Positions 52,101 to 61,100 of a stretch of DNA of 64,000 nucleotides are shown piece after piece. Each line of letters opens with the position of its first letter. The stretch's first letter is position 1. Origin of the DNA: Linyphia triangularis (lineage: Eukaryota; Arthropoda; Arachnida; Araneae; Linyphiidae); contig OZ021726.1 of the NCBI GenBank assembly GCA_963978545.1, forward strand, positions 50,823,959 through 50,887,958, written 5' to 3'. The notes below the pieces were generated by a model. That model ran no database searches. It saw only the letters and a program-made list of their open reading frames with translations, and was not told the origin of the DNA. The translations under genes were made by a program, and so were the position numbers.

Positions 52101-55100
52101 CATTTCATTCTATTTAGAATACATCATTTACTCTATAGACGAAATTTGAATGCATTATGTTGAAAAGATGTTGGGTTTAGACCATGGTAAATCTAATGAA
52201 AGCAAAATAAATATGTTTCTATTAAAAATTTTTAAATTGTTTTATTTATTAATAATTAATTATTAAAAAAGAAATTGATGCAAAAGTTGATTGCTTTTTA
52301 TGTTTGGCCATTTACAAACTATCTTTTGAAAAAAAAAATTACTGAAATATAAATTATTTAAGTATTTATGGCCAAAAAACCAACTTTTTATTTAACATTA
52401 ATTTATCATTTTCTTTTTATCATTTAAATTACAAACCATTCATTAGAAAATTACGAATTTTTGTATTTAGCATTTTTTTTTAATGCTGAATCCAAATATG
52501 GGATAATATTATGAGGTTGCTATTGAATTTTTTAAAGTTTGGTTCTGTTTAAAATGTAGATGACCTCTCGTGATAAAATAAACTACATGCAATTAAACCT
52601 TCCACGATTTACAACGATACCTCTTGTTTGTTATTTCACCAATTAGAGCACAAGATATAGCCATCGTTCTGATTTTTTTGGGGGGTACTGTACCACCCCC
52701 TTGTTTAAAAGATCTGTAAATCCCTCACGAGTCTGTCGAGCGTTTGCAGTGGAGGTTCTTGCACATTTATTCAATCAACAAATGAATCGAAGGAGGCAGT
52801 TGACCTAAATTTGAACTTGGTGATTTTCGATGGGAATGGTATTATTTAAACTTGCCATCCCCACACTCATTTGTAGTCTGCGAGATCTTTACTCAACTGT
52901 CACCTTTGTTTCTACAAACTTAACACGTTGACTGCCATATGAGTTGCATTCAACTTACACCACTTATTCAATCTCTTCAATCAAAGTGTCGACGATTGCT
53001 GTGGTTGGGTGGTTTGATAATTTTTGCGCAAGGGCAATACTCGGTTCATACTGCGCAAAGAAATTAGTGAACATCAATTTAAAATTTTAAGAAACAAAAT
53101 ATCTGAAAAAATGAATATAAAAGTCAAAGTTGAAATATTTTAGTGGGTGGAAGCATTCCACAAAAAATGACTCGCCGTCTGTCAGACCCGTTAATATAAA
53201 CAACTATAGACTGTTCCGATGACAATGCAAGGAGAAAAATGCACTGGTGGTTGATGACGCTGGTGGGATGATAAAGATCCTGGATTAGAAAAAAAAATTC
53301 TGTAGTGCTTACTTGAGAGATTGGCCATTACAATTTCATATAAGGTAAGTTGCCAGTGGGGAATAAGAAAAGAAAGAAAATAATGTGCTGAGCGCTTGCC
53401 AGAGCAAAGAACAAGTTGGGGGGGGGGGGGACAGGCTAAGCAGATGCTCTTACCAAAGTAGAGTACATGGAACACTAAAATGATAGGGATGATTAACTCG
53501 CTTTTATAGTTGGATGGGAATGCGAAAAACCTTGTAAAGTGCTAGAGTGGATATTTTTTTGCACATTATTACTAATTAATGTCTACTATTGACATTTCTG
53601 CTGTATACAACCCAAAATTTTATTTTCAATTCTCAGTAATCCGTATTTTTCATTCCACGGTTTCATTTTCCCAGCGTTGAGCATTTTATTCAGTTTATCT
53701 ATATCAATGGTCAGACCGCATACAGCAATTAATGGTTAAATCAAATTGTCTCTTTAAATCGGAATCGTGCAAAATTCCGTGGCAGTTAATGACCACGAGG
53801 CGTATTATGCTATGCTAAATATCGAAGTTGTGTGAACGACCGAGCTCAAAACGCTGATCTCTACTAAAACTTCTGGATTGTTTATTAGCGGTTTCTGCTC
53901 TGCAAGCAGATGTCATTTGAATACTTCCCTCCATAATGCTTTGAAATAGCTTACCCATAGTTGCAAACAAATTTGAACTAATTTTGGGGGAAGTTGTATA
54001 GATCTTTATGGTGATTATTAAGCCTTCAACTTCAAGTCAGTAACCAAGCATGCGCTATCCTGAAGTTGTAGTAGAGATCAGTGGCTCAATAAGAAATGGT
54101 GGTTTAAAGTTCAATAACTTCATGTAGTTGATGCCAACTTATTGACTAACTTGTTAACCTTTTAACATTTTCTTTGTTGATACGAACCATTAAACTTTGA
54201 ATTTCGTAGAATAAATTAGAAAACCACCTGTTAAGAATAACTCAATTGAGTTAAAAAATGGATTCCACCATTGTGCTTAGCATGCCAGTATTGGATGGGA
54301 GTTGCGTGACAGGGTATCGGCTCATCGGTGGTACTAGAGCTAGAATACGAGCAGCAACGTTCCAATGCTCACAGTTCTGACGTTTTCTTGCAGTTATTCT
54401 CCCCGTTCATCCACGGTATCTAGCGTGGAAGATCGTTTGGCCCGTCTCCGACAGCTGCACCCTCGTGCTGCTGCAGACCTCCTCCGAAGCCGAGGGATTG
54501 AAGTGCCTCCTCTCCGTCCACCCCCCTCGTGCGCACATGCACTTCACTACAGAACGATGAATGGGGTATGCAACAATCTCCTCCGACCATGTTGGGGAAA
54601 GGCAGATGAACCATACCAAAGGTGGTTGCCTCCTATGTATGCCAATGGTAAATAGACTTTTTCTCATTTTATGTAGATGGTTTTAAACTGCACCGTGTTA
54701 AACAGCATCTGTTAAGAGCCGTGTAAGACATGCAGAAATTTGAACTAGATTTAAAAATATATATATATTATACTTGTAAATGACGCTTCAAACATCTCGG
54801 TTATTGTACAGATATTTAAAACTTCATTGCATTCTTTTTTCTTTCAAATTTCATTCATAACGTTTCTGCCTTAGTGGATCCAATACCATTTCTGCAAAAG
54901 TATTTCACTAGTTTTACATTAAAAGCTGTTTTGATAAATAGATATTTTGAAGTAATTAGCATACGTGGGAAGCTAGAATTGAAGTTATAAAACACCAACT
55001 GTAACTTGATATTTATACACATTGAATTACACTATTTTAATCTTCTAAATTATTTAATCTTATTAAATCTTATATTCAAACAACTAAAATAATACGCGAT

Positions 55101-58100
55101 TTCGAGGTAGCAATTTTTATTTTATAATGACCTAAATTTTTTTTCAAGGAACTTGGAAATTAGTGCAAAAATGCATTGAGTGATTAATCGTGCCTTATTC
55201 GTCAACCGTAATGAAGCCAATATTTTTATCTTTCTTCAGGAGTGGATCAACCTAGAATGCGATCCGATCACCGACCCCTGCCATCTCCACGTCAAGTGTA
55301 CCAGTGGGTATCGAGCCAGCAGCAGCAGACTATCAACTCGACTATACCTTACTTGAGCAGTTATGCGACGTCCTGGGGGCAGATGTTGGCTCATGACATG
55401 ATACTCACACCTTCGTTCAAACAAAGAGGCCCCGACGGAATGGAACGAGGTAACTATTGAATGGAGGAGTGAATCTCCCAGTTTAAAGTTGAACTAGCAT
55501 AGAGCTTAACGTGTTTATATTTATAAACGACTTATGATATTTAATCTTTAACTGCTGTAACATAAACTGTTGCATAACAAGTGGGAGCAGTCTCGCGGAC
55601 CACTTTACCAAGAGTGCAATTAAAAGTTGACTGATATGTTAAATTAATGAAATATTATTTTACTGCGTTTTATTTACTTGAAAAGGTAGGGATCATTCAT
55701 TTTAAGGAGTAGAAACATTCCACTAAAAATGACTTGCAGTCTGTCAGTATGCGGTCTGACAACAGATAAAAGGTTGAGAAAATTTTGGGCGAGTTGTAGA
55801 AATGAATTCTTGGTGATTTATGTAAAAATGCAGCGATCGTTACTCTTTGTTAAACCTATTGGTAATATATTATGAATTTTCCAGAGGCAATGATGGCGCA
55901 GTTTTTGCCGTATAAATATATTTATTCTCTCCAAGAGCTCACAAGTTATTAGAACAGTGCAATCACTATCAAGCTTCAATACAAGCTTCAATAAAACAAC
56001 TCCGAATTCAGCGATAATTCAGGTCAGGCACATTCAAAGCGTTCAGCTTTCATCGAGTTCCAAAGTCAAACTGTCCGTTGATTTTAGCTGCGGTCGAATT
56101 TATAAGCGCGTAAGAACCTTCTCGAAATATCCAGCCAATTCGTCGAAAAAAAGAAACTTCTCAAAATTTCCCGATTGCTTTAGGTGTTGTCACCTTTTTC
56201 TAACCTGTATTATCACTGTTAATAAATAAAATAAGATAAATTACAATAGAATTTTAAAATAATACGTCACTATTTACACTATATACAATTTGTGCAACAT
56301 TTCCCCCTTCTTAAAGACTGCACGTCCCGGGCAGTGAAGTCCTTAAGAGGAAAGATCATTCAATCATTATTACCATAATATGGGGCTAGCCTATTGTAAT
56401 GTACAGCTCAAGGTTTACAGGAGGGTGTCCGTTGAATCCTTACCACGATGTCGTTGATCTTAAGAACCACATACGGCCCTTCCCAGTTCATCTGGAGCTT
56501 GGAGAATAGTTCTTTCCGACGTTTAGGGTTCCATAACCATACCTTGTCACCTTCCTGGAAGGAAAGTTCCGTGGCCTTGGCATCGTATCGGATCTTCATG
56601 CGCTCCGTCATGATGTTGATTCTCTCTGGTGAACCGATGTACGGCTTCCAAACGTGCCTGGAGATCATCTAGATACTGGACAGGCGAGGAAGGGGTGTCC
56701 GGTGGTCGTTCATAGAGGAGGTTGCAGGGTAGTCTAAGGTCTCTTCCAAAAATCATTTGAGATGGCGTGAGTAGCACTTCAGTAGGCCAACAGGAACAGT
56801 GGAAGTTTCCAAGAACCAGCAAGATTGGGATCAGAAACAAAGGAGAGACGATTCAGAATCGTTCTATTAAAGCGTTCGACCATTCCATCGGATTACGTGT
56901 GCAGGGGAGTTGTGCGAGTCTTTTCCATGTCGAGAAAGTCACACAGCCCAGTGAAGACAGCAGAGTTGAAGTTTGTCCCCTGGTTGGAATGTATCAACAA
57001 GGCTACGCCATATCAGGAGATCCAATTCTGTACGAAGACTTCTTCTACTGTTGTAGCCTCCTGGTCCGGAATCGCGTATGCTTCTGGTCACTTGCTAAAG
57101 TAATCCATGACAACTAGGATGTATTTGTTGCCTTTAATTGTGTGAGGTAGAGGGCCTAAGACGTCCAACGCAATTCTTTCGAATGGTGCTCCTACGTTGC
57201 AACTTTCCACGAGTTCGGGTCCTTGGTCCCTTCCGTGAATTGCATGCATCATAGGACTTCCTACTACGTTGCAATAACGGAAATCGGTATTCGGTACGTC
57301 GATAACCACCTTGTCGTATTTAACTATTTACGTTTTCATTCTTTGATTTCTAGAAAGTGATTAGGACAGGATTTGCTGTCCACTACAGACTCGTGATGAC
57401 TAGCTGATTGCGATTTCTTCCTATTCATCCCCCATTTGACTGTATACTTCGACTATATGTCAGACAAAACTATAACATAACAATTTTATATTTGTCAATT
57501 TTACTATCAACACTAATATACGTTAAACTTCAGGTTTTTTGTTTCCTACTTTAATTGGACTATACGAGTGAAGTTAACCTTTGAACTATCTTTAACTTTT
57601 TTAAATGTTAAATTAAAATTCACTTCTAAAACTAATAACTGTAACATTCTGAAATACGCTTATCCGGTTCTGAACCTTAAAAATAAGCTTCTCAATATTG
57701 AGATTTGCCCTTCGCTCATAAGTGTTTCAACATAATAAACTGAAATTTTATATTTAAGGTAAATGAACTATTTTAGGTCGAATGAAAAGTAAAAGAAAGG
57801 GTTTGTATTGAAATTTTCAAAATTTAATTTAATTGATAAAAATCCCATCAGCCTAAATTTTTCATCGGGCATGTAAGAAATCCCAAACAAATTATTTTTA
57901 CTTTGGTATAAACCTTAATGCTCAGACTTCTAAAACCAAAGATTTAGAAATCGTTCGTTTTTGCGTTTTGTACATATAAATCGTTAGTTTAATTCATGTA
58001 AATGTACGCCTCAATGAATTATGGCACTCGCTAAAGTTTTAACGTTAAAAATAATAGCTGTTGTAGATATAAGTACGAACGGGATATGAAAGTTTATCAC

Positions 58101-61100
58101 TCCACAGTGGAACAATCTCATTTCGCTTGAATAGAATGTTCACCTTGCATGCAATAAGTTTAGTGTTACTCTCAGCTTTGTCGGAGCTGTAATCTCGGTA
58201 GCAATGACGGTGACTACGGTAAATGGTCTAGTATTTAAATTGCCTCTGGTGGCAGTTTTTCGGGTTTTCTTGGTAGCATTGGAATTGATGCCGTAGTTAT
58301 GTTATAGTATGGAATGTAACCCACTAATCCATAGTGGATGCTAAGCCAAATACAACGTATTATCTTTTCCCCAGAACTCAATTGCTGTACAAATGACACT
58401 GTCCATCCCGAATGCTTTCCCATACTTCTGAACTATGAGGATGGATTTTACAAAACTGGCCACTGCATGAACGTCCCTAGATCATCTGTGTACATCTATA
58501 ACCCACAATCTTGCACTCCATTGTCTTTGGGTAAGTATTCATCTTGATGTAAAAAATCTGAATGAACGAGATTATTTACCTTAAGTTGTTGACAACCAAT
58601 GCAGTACGCGTGAAAAAATTAATGTTTTTGCTTGCAAAACCATTACGATTGAAATAGATAAAATCCTAGCATGTTAAATCTGCTCATTAAATTCATCTAG
58701 ATTTCAATGACCCGTCTTCAGCTTGGCGTTAGAGAAAAGATGTTTGCTCGAATGTCTGCGCCTCGTCATCGGGCGAATTCAAAATTACAAGACCTGTACG
58801 CAAATGTTACAATATTGCACCATAGTATGGATCTTATGGAGGCCTTACAATTTCAAATCCAGGCTTGGGACCTTTCACCTCCTTAAAACCAAAGTATATG
58901 AATGGATAACCTTCCATTGATAGTTCTCCGATGAGCTTCCCTTTAGTTGAATTTAAAGCACTTCGTAAAGAAATGCTCACTTGTCTTGTGACTGTCTGTA
59001 GTTTTCTTTTAAAGGTATGAGGTTCTTATGAGTTCTTCGACTTGCAAGCTGAACTTTATTTCGAAAGTTGCAAATGAAATTTTGGACCTATAAATACATC
59101 AAATAAATTTAATGTTTCTTGTATATTTGTTGCAATGTCTGGTTCCATTCAATTGGTTTGAAAGTGAGTAATAAAAGGGCATCATGAATAAGTAAACAAT
59201 TTATTCTATATGCAGTCACATGGTCAACTCACAAAACTAATTGTCCTTAAAACCTTAGTAATCAAACAATCTCAAGACAATGAACACAAAATATTAATAA
59301 AACTTTACTCAAACTCACAAGCTGTCCAAATGGAGCCTCTCGGAGACGCAACAATCGTCTTTTAAACGTCATTTACGAAAGTTTACCATTTAAAATTTTA
59401 ATTTTTTGTTGAATTTTTCGATGTTCTCGGTGACTTCTTGCAGCATTATGGCAATTTGAATATATACGATTTTAAAAAAATTCCTTATCCCTAGAGGCGA
59501 ATAATTGAGCCAGTGATTGTCTGATATTATCTTTTTTGAATTTTTTGAACTACCAAAAATTGTTGGGTCTTAATCAAGTGGTACTTGGAGGGGGATAGGT
59601 CCAGGGAGTGTGGTGGATGTGAAAGAATTTCTCAGTCTAGCTCTGCTCGTTTCTAACGAACCCTTTAAAACTGCCCTATTCTTCTCGACGGATAGTTACT
59701 TCAATATTTGAAGTAGGGTCAAGAGACCGGACTCTTCCTTTGACTGTTTGAGGAAGCATCTCCATAGTGTAAATTTGGTCTTTATTTTCAGGAAACCCTC
59801 GGGAACAGATGAATCAATTGACTTCCTTTTTGGATGCGTCTCTTGTTTACGGAGTTTCGGAGGATAGTATGCGAGATCTCAGGGTACAAAATGGAAAAGG
59901 AGGTTTGTACTATTTGGTTGCAATTCCCAATTTTTTAGTTTCTTTATTCAGAAAGAAAGCAATTTCTTGTATGAACATTGATCTTGTATGCCCTTGTGAA
60001 TATGCCCCTTGATTGCCTATGATGCTATACTTATAATAAATTCAAGCAACTTAGTTAAACGGATAATACATGGTATTTAGAATGCTTCAACTCTTTCTGT
60101 AGAAGTGGCCTTGTCTTGATTTTGTGCCACTTAAATAATCAAATACAATAAACATGCTAGTAGGTTTTGTAACAGCAGAGAACATTCAATTTTTTAATTT
60201 TCTAAGGACTTTTTACCTTCTTGCACTTTAGTATGAGTACTGAAGTCTATTTTCATTCCAGCTATGCTTAAGGTGGACAGGTGGGGGTGTCCCATGCGCA
60301 AAGAGCGTAAGTGCAAATCATCTCATAGAGTGTGTGATTTGAGGTGCTTCCTTACAGGTCAGTAAAAATGCTTAGTAATTTTATTGCTTATAATTTTAAT
60401 TTTGTTAGAAAATACTAGTGCTAAAAAAGTAATTTAAAAAAAATCCTTTATATTAAAATTGCTTTTGTATGTTTGTTGATGCGAGTGGAATCTGCTAATG
60501 CCTAATTAACCCTCTTGCCTTCATCTAATCGATCTTAAACTTGGCAGATAGGGTAGATGACAATGCATTCTATCAAATTTTGGGGCTGTTACTATCATTG
60601 AAAGGTCGCTTTCACACAATACTAATAACCAAACTTGCTGTCATTCAATCGAGTAAAATCCGACCATTGCTGAAACTCTTTCCTGTTGACCAACTTTTTT
60701 AATAAGTAATTATATCACATCAATCGGAATAAATAAATGATATTTGGATGACGTTCACGTTCATCTTTAATAAATTTTGCAACGTAGTTGTGCCATCGAT
60801 ATAAACAACTGCTTAACGCTGGGAAAATGAAGCCGTTCCCAGATGCCGTTGGGTGGGTAAAAAATACGGATTGCCGAGGATTGAAAATAAAATTTTGTGT
60901 TATACACAGCAGAAATGTCAATAGTAGACCTTAATTAGTAATAAAGTGCAAAAAATATTTACTATTTGCAAGGTTTTTCGCCCTCCCACCCAACTATAAA
61001 AGTGAACTGTGATTGGTCAATCATCCACCCAGCGTCATCAACCACCGGTGCGTTTTTCTCCTTGCATTGACATCGGAGCAGTCAATCCAGTTTATTTATA

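Larger units (their letters stand above)
52920..53739. mobile_element. piggyBac-like MITE carrying nested insertions
   Basis: Left end TTAACACGTTGACTGCCATA (TTAA 52920-52923); right end on the minus strand TTAACCATTAATTGCTGTAT (TTAA 53736-53739). Its internal sequence (GGTTCATACTGCGCAAAG, ATGACTCGCCGTCTGTCAGA) matches the copy at 37740-37953. It is interrupted by the 8-bp-TSD element at 53189-53709. Confidence 0.7.

Noticed and set aside
54407..54667. Minus-strand ORFs opposite peroxidase exon 4
   Set aside because: They are shadows of a GC-rich coding exon; the plus frame gives clear peroxidase motifs and spliced continuity.
10175..57309. One gypsy provirus split between 10175 and 57309
   Set aside because: The pieces lie on opposite strands 45 kb apart in different genes; they are separate insertions.
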